64,000 nt of DNA from Haloarcula litorea (GTDB taxonomy: Archaea; Halobacteriota; Halobacteria; Halobacteriales; Haloarculaceae): assembly GCF_029338195.1 (NCBI RefSeq), contig NZ_CP119779.1:2604001-2668000 (forward strand), written 5' to 3'. Of the stretch, positions 8,940 to 17,919 are shown piece by piece. The notes below the pieces were generated by a model. That model searched no databases and was not told where the DNA came from. It worked only from the letters and a program-made list of their open reading frames with translations. Made by a program: the position numbers and the translations under genes. How positions within the stretch are numbered: the stretch's first letter is position 1; every line of letters starts with the position of its first letter.

Positions 8940-9620
8940 ATGGAGTACGACATCTCCCACAGACCCTCCTACGCACAGCTCGACCTGACGCTCGACCAGG
9001 GGGAGTCCGTCCGCGCCGAGGCCGGCGCGATGGTCAGCCAGTCGACCGGGATCGAGGTCGAGACGAAGGCCGAGGGCGGCCTGCTGAAGTCGCTCTCGCG
9101 GTCGGTGCTGGGCGGCGAGTCCTTTTTCCTGAACACCTTCACCGCGACCGAACCGGGGACGCTGAAGCTCGCGCCGGCGCTGTCGGGCGACGTCGACCAC
9201 CACGAACTCGACAGCGAGACGCTGTACGTCCAGTCGACGTCCTTTCTCGCCTCGCACCCGGACATCGAGGTCGACACGGAGTTCGGGGGCGGCAAGACGT
9301 TCTTCGGCGGCGAGGGGCTGTTCCTCCTGCGGATGAGCGGATCGGGCCCGGCGTTCGTCGCCAGCTACGGGGCCATCGACGAGCTGACCGTCGAGCCCGG
9401 CGAGTCCGTCGTGGTCGATACGGGTCACGTCGTGGCGTTCGAGGAGACGCTGGACTTCGACGTGCGCCGCGTCGGCGGGCTCAAGTCCACGCTGTTCAGC
9501 GGCGAGGGGCTGGTCTGCGAGTTCTCCGGCGAGGGCACCGTCTGGACCCAGACCCGGAGCCCCGACGCCTTCCTCTCGTGGCTCGTCCCGAAGCTCCCCA
9601 CACAGAGCAGCGGTCAGTAA
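8940..9620 (+). CDS. AIM24/TIGR00266 family protein
   Basis: A 226-residue beta-rich protein of the family related to mitochondrial AIM24. It has the typical opening ISHRPSYAQLDLTLDQGESVRAEAGAM (here described in parts), the GGLLKSLSRSVLGGESFF segment and a repeated beta-sandwich with FAETLDFD-like strands. The molecular role is unknown across the family. It starts at an ATG after a compact intergenic gap. Its stop overlaps by 7 bp the end of the convergent surface-protein gene. Confidence 0.88.
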   Translation: MEYDISHRPSYAQLDLTLDQGESVRAEAGAMVSQSTGIEVETKAEGGLLKSLSRSVLGGESFFLNTFTATEPGTLKLAPALSGDVDHHELDSETLYVQSTSFLASHPDIEVDTEFGGGKTFFGGEGLFLLRMSGSGPAFVASYGAIDELTVEPGESVVVDTGHVVAFEETLDFDVRRVGGLKSTLFSGEGLVCEFSGEGTVWTQTRSPDAFLSWLVPKLPTQSSGQ

Positions 9621-11653
9621 CCCAGGTAGATCGCCAGCGCCTTCAGGACGCCGTAGACGGCGACCACGAGACCGACGAACGCACCGAGGACCGTCCCGAC
9701 GACGCCGTCGGGCCACAGCGCCAGCGGGTTCGGCAGTCCCGGGAGGAGTCCACTCCCGGAGCCGACCGTCGCGACTCGCTCGCCGTCCACCGCCAGCGGG
9801 CCCGCCGCCGTCAGGTTCGCCGTGAGCGTCACGGTTCGGGTCTCGCCGGCGGGCACGCTCACCTCCCGAGAGGTGAGCGCACTCTCGTCGAGAAAGACCG
9901 TGACCAGCGCCTTGCCCGCGGCGGTCCCGCCGTTCGCGACCGTCACCGAGAGGGTCACCCGATCGCCGACCGACGGGGAGGAGGCGTTCAGCGAGGCGTT
10001 GGCGACGGTCACGTTCGCCGACCCGGTCGGGGTGGGAGCGGCCGTCGGCGTCGGGGCAGGTGCGGCCGTCGCGCCGGCGCTCGCGTTCCCGCCGGACGGG
10101 TCACCGCTCGTGTCCGCGTCCGACGTGTCGGGCGACGGTGTGGCGGTCGCCGTCGGGGTCCCGGTTTCCGTCGGCTCCCCGGCCGCCACGACGAACCGGG
10201 AGAGGCCCGGCGAGACGGCGCGGTAGGTCAGGTTCGCTCCGGCCCCGTTCACCAGCGTCGTGTCGAGGCGGGTCCAGTTCCCGCCGTCGCGGTACAGCGC
10301 CACCGCGTCGGGGTCGGCACCGGCCGCCTCCAGCGCGGCGCGGGCCACGGTGAACCGGAACGTCGTCCGCCCCACCGAACTGTCCCCGTGGGCGACGCGG
10401 ACGGTCCCCAGCCCGGTCGCGGTCCTCGGCGGCGCGAACGAGTCCGGGGTCCCGTCCCGCGCCCGCACCGTGAGTGTCGTGGTCCGGTCAGCCGGGAACA
10501 CCGCTCGCAGGTGCGTCACCGAGACGTTCCGGCCGTGAGTCAGGGGGCCGTCGTCGGCGCGTACGGTCTGTGGGAAACCCGTGCCCGAGACCGTCGCCCG
10601 CGCGGCGCTGGCGTTCGGGCGCGAGACGGTCACCGACCGGGAGGTCGTCTCGGCCGCCGAGACGTTCACCGTCCGGGTGACGACGGCGGCGTTGCCGGCG
10701 GGGTCGGTCACTCTGACCGCGATCTCGCGGGTCCCCGGCGTGCCGAATGCCACCCGGACGGACGGCCCGAGCAGGATGGTGTCGCTCCCGACGCGCCAGC
10801 GGTAGCCCGCGACCCGGTGGTCGTCCGTCGAGTTCGCCGCGCTGAACTGCAGCGTCTCGCCGACGGTCGCGGTCCGTGGCCCCGACACGGAGACGTTCGG
10901 CGGCGTCGCGTCGTAGCGGACCGTCCGGAGTTCGGCGAACTTGACCGTGTTGCCGCCCTCGTCGGTCGCGTTCAGCCACAGGAACACGTGTTCCCCCTCC
11001 TCGTCGACCGTGTATCGGGCGGTGTAGACGGCCGTCTCGGCGACCGTCTCCGTGAAGTCCGAGCGGTTCAGCCTGTCCGTCGACGCCCCGCCGACGGAGA
11101 CGCGGAGCCGTGACAGTGGCTCGCGGGTCTCGGCCCGGACCAGCATCGTCGACCCGTTCACCCGCCGGACGCCGAACGCGACGTACTGCGGGGGGATCGC
11201 GTCCATCCCCGTCGCGGTCACCGTCCCGTCTTCGAGTTCGTTCCCGGCGGCGTCGTCGATGCTGGCACCGCTGGACAGGCCGACGGTGACGTTCTCCTCG
11301 CCCACCCGCCGCTCCAGCGCCAGCACGACGCGGGCTCCGGTCCGGTTCCCGCGCTCGATCGAGGCGACGGAGACGTCCTCGACGGACCCCGCCGTGAGGA
11401 CGAACTGATCCGTCGTCAGGCCGCCCGTCTCCACCCCGCTCCCGTCGTCGAACACCGTCACCGCGATGGCGGTCCCGTTGACCCTCGTCGCGTTGCCCCA
11501 CTCCGGGGGCGTCGTGTCGGCGGCAGCGGCGGGTCCCGACACCAGCAGGAGGACCGCGGCGGCCGCCGCTACCGCGACCGCCGGCACCAGCAGCCGACGG
11601 CCCCGTCCGGGGGACGGGGCGGAACGCGCGCTCTCGCCGGTGACTGTGGGCAT
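9614..11653 (-). CDS. secreted surface protein with PKD-like, PGF-pre-PGF-like and CARDB-like domains
   Basis: A 679-residue exported protein. A signal segment lies at about 20-45. Repeated immunoglobulin-like regions follow, including a PKD-like stretch (AGYRWRVGSDT...VTDPAGNAAVV near 270-320). A segment resembling the PGF-pre-PGF domain (FRFTVARAAL ... FVVAAGEP, about 440-500) comes next. Then there is a Thr/Pro/Ala-rich linker of about 50 residues suited to O-glycosylation, a CARDB-like domain (NVTVANASL onward), and one C-terminal membrane helix with a very short tail. Many NxT/S sequons support N-glycosylation. A role in the S-layer or cell envelope is inferred. Confidence 0.8.
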   Translation of the reverse strand: MPTVTGESARSAPSPGRGRRLLVPAVAVAAAAAVLLLVSGPAAAADTTPPEWGNATRVNGTAIAVTVFDDGSGVETGGLTTDQFVLTAGSVEDVSVASIERGNRTGARVVLALERRVGEENVTVGLSSGASIDDAAGNELEDGTVTATGMDAIPPQYVAFGVRRVNGSTMLVRAETREPLSRLRVSVGGASTDRLNRSDFTETVAETAVYTARYTVDEEGEHVFLWLNATDEGGNTVKFAELRTVRYDATPPNVSVSGPRTATVGETLQFSAANSTDDHRVAGYRWRVGSDTILLGPSVRVAFGTPGTREIAVRVTDPAGNAAVVTRTVNVSAAETTSRSVTVSRPNASAARATVSGTGFPQTVRADDGPLTHGRNVSVTHLRAVFPADRTTTLTVRARDGTPDSFAPPRTATGLGTVRVAHGDSSVGRTTFRFTVARAALEAAGADPDAVALYRDGGNWTRLDTTLVNGAGANLTYRAVSPGLSRFVVAAGEPTETGTPTATATPSPDTSDADTSGDPSGGNASAGATAAPAPTPTAAPTPTGSANVTVANASLNASSPSVGDRVTLSVTVANGGTAAGKALVTVFLDESALTSREVSVPAGETRTVTLTANLTAAGPLAVDGERVATVGSGSGLLPGLPNPLALWPDGVVGTVLGAFVGLVVAVYGVLKALAIYLGY

Positions 11654-11765
11654 CTGCTCGCAGTTCCCCGGCGGCAGTTATCAAACGAACGCCGCGAGTA
11701 CGAGCGATGATAATCGGGGCCGCCGAGGGGTAACTACTGTCACCCCGGGGGTCGTGGGGTGTGGT

Positions 11766-13535
11766 ATGAAGGTCCGTATCGCCGCCGAGGCGAGTCGGGA
11801 CGAGGCCTCCGCCATCGCCGCCGCCGTCGCCGAACACGTCGGCCGGACGGTCGAGGTCTACGTCGGCGACAGCGAGGAGCCGACGCTCGTCCGAGAGGTG
11901 ACGACCGACGGGAACGACGGGAGCGACTCGGACGGTTCGGGCGACGGGGACCTCGGGCCGACCGACCGCGAGCAGCGACTCCGCGAGGAGATCGCCGACA
12001 TCGAGCGCGGCGGCCCCGAGAAGTACCGGGAGCGCCTCGCCGACCAGGGCAAACTGTTCGTCCGGGACCGCCTCGAACTGTGGTTCGGCGAGGACGGCCT
12101 GGACTTCGAGGACGGCCGGTTCGCCGGCTTCGACGACTGGCACGGGAACAGTCCCGACGTCGAGGAGTACGACGAGGGGACGCGGCTCCCGGCCGACGGC
12201 CTGCTGACCGGCGCGGCGACCTTCGAGGGCCGGAAGCTCCACGTGATGGCCAACGACTTCACCGTCAAGGCCGGCTCGATGGCCGCCAAGGGCGTCGAGA
12301 AGTTCCTCCGCCTCCAGGAGCGGGCGCTCAAGACCGGCAGGCCAGCGCTCTACCTCGTCGACTCCTCGGGCGGGCGCATCGACCAACAGCGGGGCTTCTT
12401 CGCCAACCGCGAGGGGATCGGGAAGTTCTACTTCAACCACTCGCGGCTCTCGGGGGCCGTCCCCCAGATCTGTGTCCTCTACGGTCCGTGTATCGCCGGC
12501 GCGGCCTACACGCCCGTCTTCTCCGACTTCACGGTGATGGTCCGCGGGATGAGCGCGCTCGCGATCGCCTCCCCCCGGATGGTCGAGATGGTCACCGGCG
12601 AGGACATCGACCTGGAGACGCTTGGCGGGCCGGACATGCACGCCCGCCACTCCGGGAGCGCCGATCTCGTCGCCGACGACGAGGAACACGCCCGCGAACT
12701 CGTCGCCCAACTGCTCTCGTACCTCCCGGACAACTGCGAGGAGCGACCGCCGAGCGCGGAGCCGTCCCCGCCCGCGGAGCCCACCGAGGGACTGGACGGC
12801 GTCGTCCCGCAGGAGCCGAACAAGGGGTACGATATGCACCGGGTGATCGACCGCGTCGTCGACGGGGACTCCTTCTTCGAACTCCAGTCACAGTACGGCC
12901 CGGAGATCCTCACCGGCTTCGCCCGCGTCGACGGCCGGGCGATCGGCGTCGTCGCGAACCAACCCAGCCAGCGAGCCGGGGCCATCTTCCCCGACGCCGC
13001 GCGCAAGGCCGCCGAGTTCGTCTGGAAGTGCGACGCGTTCAACGTCCCGCTGCTGTACCTCTGTGACACGCCGGGCTTCATGGCCGGCTCTAGCGTCGAG
13101 AAGGAGGGCATCCTCGAGGCGGGCAAGAAGATGATCTACGCCACCTCGGAGGCCACCGTCCCCAAGCAGTGCGTGGTCGTCCGGAAGGCCTACGGCGCGG
13201 GCATCTACGCGATGTCGGGGCCGGCCTACGACCCCGAGTCGACCCTGGCGCTCCCCAGCGGCGAGATCGCCATCATGGGGCCGGAGGCGGCGATCAACGC
13301 CGTCTACGCGAACAAGCTCGACGCCATCGACGACCCCGAGGAGCGCGCAGAGCGCGAGCGGGAACTCCGCGAGGAGTACCGCCGCGACATCGACGCCCGG
13401 CGGATGGGCAGCGAGGTCGTCATCGACGAGATCGTCCCGCCCAGCGACCTCCGGGCGGAACTGGCCGCTCGCTTCGAGCTGTACGAGACCGTCGAGAAGG
13501 ACCGCCCCGAGAAGAAACACGGGAGCATCCTCTAG
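11766..13535 (+). CDS. pccB: acyl-CoA (propionyl-CoA-type) carboxylase, carboxyltransferase subunit with extra N-terminal domain
   Basis: A 589-residue biotin-dependent carboxyltransferase; the usual length is about 515. Residues about 75-589 match the PccB/AccD5 type. They include VMANDFTVKAGSMAAKG, the N-lobe oxyanion region GPCIAGAAYTPVF and the C-lobe KAYGAGIYAMSGPAYDP. It transfers CO2 from carboxybiotin to propionyl- or acetyl-CoA. Residues 1-40 form a small separate domain (DEASAIAAAVAEHV), followed by an acidic Gly/Asp/Ser linker to about 65. The biotin carboxylase subunit is not in the window. The ATG at 11766 is used because upstream in-frame sequence overlaps the divergent surface-protein gene. 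It ends in a CTAG shared with the convergent kinase gene. Confidence 0.93.
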   Translation: MKVRIAAEASRDEASAIAAAVAEHVGRTVEVYVGDSEEPTLVREVTTDGNDGSDSDGSGDGDLGPTDREQRLREEIADIERGGPEKYRERLADQGKLFVRDRLELWFGEDGLDFEDGRFAGFDDWHGNSPDVEEYDEGTRLPADGLLTGAATFEGRKLHVMANDFTVKAGSMAAKGVEKFLRLQERALKTGRPALYLVDSSGGRIDQQRGFFANREGIGKFYFNHSRLSGAVPQICVLYGPCIAGAAYTPVFSDFTVMVRGMSALAIASPRMVEMVTGEDIDLETLGGPDMHARHSGSADLVADDEEHARELVAQLLSYLPDNCEERPPSAEPSPPAEPTEGLDGVVPQEPNKGYDMHRVIDRVVDGDSFFELQSQYGPEILTGFARVDGRAIGVVANQPSQRAGAIFPDAARKAAEFVWKCDAFNVPLLYLCDTPGFMAGSSVEKEGILEAGKKMIYATSEATVPKQCVVVRKAYGAGIYAMSGPAYDPESTLALPSGEIAIMGPEAAINAVYANKLDAIDDPEERAERERELREEYRRDIDARRMGSEVVIDEIVPPSDLRAELAARFELYETVEKDRPEKKHGSIL

Positions 13536-14680
13536 GCAGCCGGCGGGCCGACCTCGCCGTCGGCCGTCGCCGTCTCACGGTCGACGTCGACGCCGCGGAG
13601 CTCGAAGCGGGCACCACCGGACTCGCTGTCGTCGACCGACACCGACCAGCCGTGTGCGTCCGCGACCTCGCGGACGATGTGGAGCCCGAAGCCGGTGCCG
13701 TCCTCGTCGGTCGAGTAGCCGGGGTCGAACACGTCGTCGCGCTCGGCGGGCGGGATGCCGGGGCCGTCGTCCGCGACGGCGAACCCGTCCGGGCCGACCC
13801 CGACCCGGACGGTCAGTGACGTCCCGCTCCCGTCGGCACCCTCGTCGGGCCGATCCGCCGTGGCGTGTTGGGCGCTGTTCCGGACGAGGTTCTCGAGGAG
13901 CTGCCGGAGGTAGTCGGGGTCCGCCCGGACCGTCGTTCCCTCCGGGACGTCGACGCGCAGCGATCCCGCGTCCGGGTCGACGCTGTCCCAGGCGTCCCGA
14001 GCGATCGCCCCGAGCGCGACCGGCTCCGGCTCGACGGCGTCGGGTCCCACCCTCGCCAGCGCCAGCACGTCGTCGACGAGCGCCCCCATCCGTTCGTGTG
14101 CCTCCTCGACCCGGTCGAGGTGTGCGGGCTCCCCGTTCTGCCGGTACAGTTCCAGGTGGCCGGCGGCGACGCTCAGGGGGTTCTGGAGGTCGTGGCTGAC
14201 GATGCCGGCGAACGTGTCGAGGCGCTCGTTCTGCCGGTCGAGTCGATCGCGCTGGCCGCGGAGCACCTCCTCGTGGCGCTTCCGGACGGTCGCCCACCGC
14301 CCGATCCCGACCATCAGCAGGCCCACGCCGACGATCATCGACCCGTCCTCGAGGAGCGTGTGCAGGGAGATCGGATACCGCAGGAACTCGTCGAGGAGGT
14401 CCGTCGTGCCGGTGAGCAGGAACAGCCCGAGGGCGGTGACGACCGGGGGATAGACGTCCGCCGCACCCGATTCGTCCCGGGATAGACCGGCCAGCTGGCG
14501 GGCCGTGGCGACGTACGCGAGGCTCCCGAGGACGACGAGGAGGAACGTCGACTCGGCCACCACCGCGACGGACAACGGCGTCGCTCGACGCGGGAGGACG
14601 ACGAGCTGAGCGGCGGCGGCGACGCCGACGAGTCCCACGAGGACGAGCGGCACGACGCGTCGCCAGCGGTCTGCTCTCAC
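13532..14680 (-). CDS. membrane-bound sensor histidine kinase
   Basis: 382 residues. About four hydrophobic segments lie in residues 9-130, then a short coiled coil (HEEVLRGQRDRLDRQNERL). The HisKA box SHDLQNPL has phosphoacceptor His163, and the HATPase domain has N-box ENLVRNSAQH, G1 VADDGPGIPP and G2 GTGFGLHIVRE. All catalytic motifs are intact. No PAS or GAF domain is present, so sensing is probably by the membrane region. There is no cognate regulator next door, which is common for haloarchaeal kinases. Confidence 0.93.
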   Translation of the reverse strand: MRADRWRRVVPLVLVGLVGVAAAAQLVVLPRRATPLSVAVVAESTFLLVVLGSLAYVATARQLAGLSRDESGAADVYPPVVTALGLFLLTGTTDLLDEFLRYPISLHTLLEDGSMIVGVGLLMVGIGRWATVRKRHEEVLRGQRDRLDRQNERLDTFAGIVSHDLQNPLSVAAGHLELYRQNGEPAHLDRVEEAHERMGALVDDVLALARVGPDAVEPEPVALGAIARDAWDSVDPDAGSLRVDVPEGTTVRADPDYLRQLLENLVRNSAQHATADRPDEGADGSGTSLTVRVGVGPDGFAVADDGPGIPPAERDDVFDPGYSTDEDGTGFGLHIVREVADAHGWSVSVDDSESGGARFELRGVDVDRETATADGEVGPPAA

Positions 14681-15055
14681 TGTCAGCTTGTCCCACTACC
14701 GATGTAAACAAGTGGTACCTAACTCGATAGGGTCCGGCGGCCCGAGCGGCGCGTCGTGGGTTCGGCTCCGCCGGTCGGCCCGTCGGAGCGGTTCGTCCGG
14801 GACCGACGGCGGGGTTCGCCACGTCGGTATCAGCCGCCCAGGTCGCCCGATCCAGGTCCGGATCGGCGACCGTCGCCAGCAGGACCGCAGCGAGCCCGAA
14901 CGCCGCCGCGCCGGCGAGAGCGACGAACGTCTCGCGGAACCGACCGGGACGGGTGGTGTCGGGGGTGGGCATCGACACTAGTCTCACACGCGATCGGTCG
15001 GAAATCCACGTCCCGGGACCGTAACCCTCCTACCGCTCGCCGCGGGTCTCCCCGT
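14681..15055. other. 375-bp gap, possible membrane-protein remnant on minus strand
   Basis: No convincing intact gene. On the minus strand, an ATG at 14970-14972 opens a frame. Its first 50 or so residues read like the N-terminus of a small membrane protein: a polar start, a hydrophobic helix of about 22 residues, then an acidic tail. It then degenerates into Arg/Pro-rich sequence without a sensible end and runs on into the kinase gene in a different frame. It may be a decayed gene or a short protein whose end was lost. Confidence 0.3.
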
Positions 15056-16225
15056 GTGGACGAGACTCGTCGCATCGTGCTGACCTACTACCTCTACCGG
15101 GCGACGCTCTCGGAGGGGTTCATCTACCCCGTCGTGACGCTGTTCCTGCTCGCGCGGGACCTCACCGTCGCGGAGGTGGGCCTGGTCAACGGCGTCTTCT
15201 TCGGGGCGGTCGTCCTCGCGGAGATCCCGACGGGCTACGTCGGCGACCGCATCGGCCGCCGCGACAGCCTGGTCGTGAGCACGCTGGTCATCACGGCCGC
15301 GATCCTCGGGTTCACCGTCGCCGAGTCGCTGGCGGGGTTCGTCGCCGTCTACGCGGTCTGGGGGGTCGGACTGACGCTGCGGTCGGGCAGCGGGTCCGCG
15401 TGGCTCTACGACACGCTGGACGAGCGGCTCGACACCGACGAGTTCGCCCGCATCAGCGGCCGCGGCACGGCCGCCTTCCTCGTCGCCTCCGGCGCGATGG
15501 CCGTCGCCGGGAGCTACGTCTACCAGTTCGACCGGGAACTCCCCTTCTTCGCGACGGCCGCGGTGACCGCCAGCGGCGCGCTGGTCCTCCTGACGGTGCC
15601 CGAGACCGACGCCTACGCCGAGGGGGAGACCCCGACGCTGACGCTAGCGGACGTCCGCGAGACGGTGACCGAGCGGTTCGCCGCGCCGCCGCTCCGGGCG
15701 TTCATCCCCTTCACCGCCGTCCTGCTTGCGGTGCCGGAGTTCGTCGACCTCTACGTCCAGCCGATCAGCGTCGCCGTCGGCGTCCCCGAGGCCCGGCTCG
15801 GGTACCTCTACGCCGCCTTCATGCTCGTCACCGGCGTCGCGAGCTACTTCGTCGACCGCGTGCGGGCGGCGGTCGGCATCTGCGGGTGGTTCCGGGTCGC
15901 GCCGCCGCTGCTGGGGCTCGGGCTCGCGGCGACGGGACTGCTGCCCGTGCTGGCGATCCCGGCGTTCGTCCTGCTGCGGGCGGTCAAGAACGTCTCCTAC
16001 GCCTTCCGCGGGCAGTACCTCAACGACCACCTGCCGTCGCTGGGGCGGGCGACGGTGCTCAGCACGGCGTCGATGGTGTACGGCCTCGCGTTCCTGCTGG
16101 CCCGGGTCGCCGGCGGCGCGCTGGCCGACGCCGTCGGCGCTCGCGAGTCGGTCGCCGTCGTCGGCCTGACGCTGGCCGTCGTCGCGAGCGGGTGGTGGCT
16201 GGTCGCCCCGCCGGTCGCCGAGTAG
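15056..16225 (+). CDS. major facilitator superfamily transporter
   Basis: A 389-residue protein with 12 predicted membrane helices. The loop between helices 2 and 3 reads GYVGDRIGRRDSL, the MFS signature GxxxDRxGRR. The start is the GTG at 15056, since no ATG is available in frame and translation from here begins just before helix 1. The substrate is unknown; the overall look is that of small drug/sugar-type MFS carriers. Its stop lies immediately beside the stop of the convergent MaoC gene, leaving no gap. Confidence 0.88.
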   Translation: MDETRRIVLTYYLYRATLSEGFIYPVVTLFLLARDLTVAEVGLVNGVFFGAVVLAEIPTGYVGDRIGRRDSLVVSTLVITAAILGFTVAESLAGFVAVYAVWGVGLTLRSGSGSAWLYDTLDERLDTDEFARISGRGTAAFLVASGAMAVAGSYVYQFDRELPFFATAAVTASGALVLLTVPETDAYAEGETPTLTLADVRETVTERFAAPPLRAFIPFTAVLLAVPEFVDLYVQPISVAVGVPEARLGYLYAAFMLVTGVASYFVDRVRAAVGICGWFRVAPPLLGLGLAATGLLPVLAIPAFVLLRAVKNVSYAFRGQYLNDHLPSLGRATVLSTASMVYGLAFLLARVAGGALADAVGARESVAVVGLTLAVVASGWWLVAPPVAE

Positions 16226-16681
16226 TCACGCCCCGTCGGGCGCTCGCTCGACCAGCGCCGTCCGCTCGAACGAACAGACGAGCGTGTCGTCGCCCTTGTA
16301 CACCTCCACGCCCATCGTCACGACCCCGCGGTCCTCGTCGCTGGTCAGGCGCTTGTTCAGGACCGTCGTCTCCGCCCGCAGCGTGTCGCCGTGAAAGACC
16401 GGGGCCGGGTGTTCCACGTCGTCGTACGAGAGGTTCGCGACGATGGTGCCGTCTGTGGTGTCCGGGATCGTCAGCCCGACCGCGAGCGACATCGTGTAGA
16501 GGCCGTTGACGAGCCGCTCGCCGAACTGCGTGTCGGCGGCGAACTCGGCGTCGAGGTGGAGCGGCTGCTGGTTCATCGTCAGGTCGCAGAACCGCTGATT
16601 GTCGCTCTCGCTGACTGTCCGGCGCTTGTCGTGTTCGATCGTCTCGCCCACGGTGAACTCCTCGTAGTACAGTCCGGGCAT
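16226..16681 (-). CDS. MaoC-like (R)-specific hydratase, hot-dog fold
   Basis: A 151-residue single hot-dog domain. The active-site segment DLTMNQQPLHLD carries Asp33 and His42, the catalytic pair of hydratase-2 enzymes. The VNGLYTMSLAVGL helix follows. MaoC enzymes hydrate enoyl-CoA or mesaconyl-type CoA esters. It is divergent from a CitE-family lyase with only 76 bp between starts. In haloarchaea this pairing suggests mesaconyl-CoA to beta-methylmalyl-CoA hydration followed by lyase cleavage, as in the methylaspartate cycle. That assignment is inferred from context; the enzyme is short for a dedicated mesaconyl-CoA hydratase. Confidence 0.87.
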   Translation of the reverse strand: MPGLYYEEFTVGETIEHDKRRTVSESDNQRFCDLTMNQQPLHLDAEFAADTQFGERLVNGLYTMSLAVGLTIPDTTDGTIVANLSYDDVEHPAPVFHGDTLRAETTVLNKRLTSDEDRGVVTMGVEVYKGDDTLVCSFERTALVERAPDGA

Positions 16682-16757
16682 ACGTCGGCCAACATCCGCC
16701 GTCGCCTTAGCGGTGGGGGAGCCGACACTTACGGGGGTCGGTGTCGAAGCAGCCGGT

Positions 16758-17594
16758 ATGCCACGCCGAAGCATCCTCTTCTCGCCGGGGGACGACCCCG
16801 AGAAACTGCGGAAAGCGCCGAGGAGCGACGCCGACGTGGTCGTGTTCGACCTCGAAGACGCCGTCGCGCCCGCCGACAAGCCGGCGGCCCGCGAGACGGT
16901 CCGGGACGCGCTCGCGGCGGTGTCGCCGGCCGATCCGGAGGTCTGCGTCCGCGTCAACCCGATCGACGAGGGGGCGACGGCAGACCTCGACGCCATCCTG
17001 TCGGGCGTCGTCCCGGACAGCCTGATGCTACCCAAGGTGGCCGACGCCGAGGCGGTGGAGCGACTCGCCGCGATGGTGGCCGAGCGGTCCGACGGCTCGC
17101 TGCCGGTACTGGCGCTCGTCGAGTCCGCCGCGGGCGTCCTCCACGCCGAGGCCATCGCGGCCGCCGACCCGACGGACGCGCTCCTGTTCGGGGCCGAGGA
17201 CCTCGCCGGCGACGTCGGCGCGACCCGGACCGACGAGGGCCGGGAGGTCGAGCACGCGCGCCAGCACGTCGTCCTCGCCGCGCGGGCCGCCGGCGTCTCG
17301 CCGATCGACACGCACTTCCCCGCGTTCGGCGACGAGGCCGGCCTCCGCCGGGACGCCCAGCAGGCGCTGGAGCTGGGCTACGACGGCAAGCTCGCCATCC
17401 ACCCGGCACAGGCGACGGTCATCAACGACGTGTTCACGCCGAGCGAGGAGCGGATCGCCTGGGCTCGGCGGATTCTCGCCGCCCGCGACGAGGCCGACGG
17501 CGGCGTCTTCGTCGTCGAGGGGGAGATGATCGACGCGCCGCAGGTCCGCCAGGCGGAACGGATCCTCGCCCGCGCCGGCGTGGCCGACCACTGA
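16758..17594 (+). CDS. HpcH/HpaI aldolase/citrate lyase family (malyl/beta-methylmalyl-CoA lyase-like)
   Basis: A 278-residue CitE-type TIM-barrel enzyme. Family landmarks in order are RRSILFSPGDDPEK (N-terminus), VVVFDLEDAV, VRVNPI, LMLPKVADAEAVE, ALVESAAGVLHAEAIA with the Mg-ligand Glu, and LLFGAEDLAGDVGATRT with the Mg-ligand Asp. The C-terminus has GYDGKLAIHPAQ. The family cleaves malyl-, methylmalyl- or citramalyl-CoA to glyoxylate or pyruvate plus an acyl-CoA. Haloarchaea carry paralogues acting as beta-methylmalyl-CoA lyase or malyl-CoA thioesterase; which one this is cannot be told from sequence alone. The ATG at 16758 starts exactly at the conserved N-terminus. Confidence 0.9.
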   Translation: MPRRSILFSPGDDPEKLRKAPRSDADVVVFDLEDAVAPADKPAARETVRDALAAVSPADPEVCVRVNPIDEGATADLDAILSGVVPDSLMLPKVADAEAVERLAAMVAERSDGSLPVLALVESAAGVLHAEAIAAADPTDALLFGAEDLAGDVGATRTDEGREVEHARQHVVLAARAAGVSPIDTHFPAFGDEAGLRRDAQQALELGYDGKLAIHPAQATVINDVFTPSEERIAWARRILAARDEADGGVFVVEGEMIDAPQVRQAERILARAGVADH

Positions 17595-17919
17595 GTCACC
17601 GTCGACCGGTCCCGAGCGCGGACAGACGGGACCGACCACGACCGTCGGGCCACGCCGCCCGTCTCCGCGCCGCGACCTACTTAAAGACGGCCCGAAACGG
17701 CCGGCAGATATCGTCCGTGAGAGTGACCGGCGGGTATTTGTGCCCCTCGGCATTACATCTCACCGTCGCGACGTGTGGTCGATTAATCGTGACCGACCGC
17801 ACACGGCCCGCGACTGGACCGTTGCCGGCCGCGTCCGTGCGGCGGCGACCCGTCCGACTGGGGGGTCGGAACGAAACGGTGGCACCCGCATCGCCCACTA
17901 CCCGGGGCGGTTCTCGGAT
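17595..17919. other. 325-bp intergenic gap between convergent genes
   Basis: Lies between the ends of the CitE and glutamate-cysteine ligase genes. It is locally AT-richer around 17680-17800. A 73-codon frame on the minus strand (17677-17898) lacks the acidic bias and codon pattern of its neighbours and is not called. No clear terminator hairpin was found. Confidence 0.4.

Noticed and set aside
17677-17898. 73-codon frame on the minus strand between the CitE and gshA genes
   Set aside because: Arg-rich, lacks acidic character and GC3 bias. Lies in the convergent gap with no promoter or partner.
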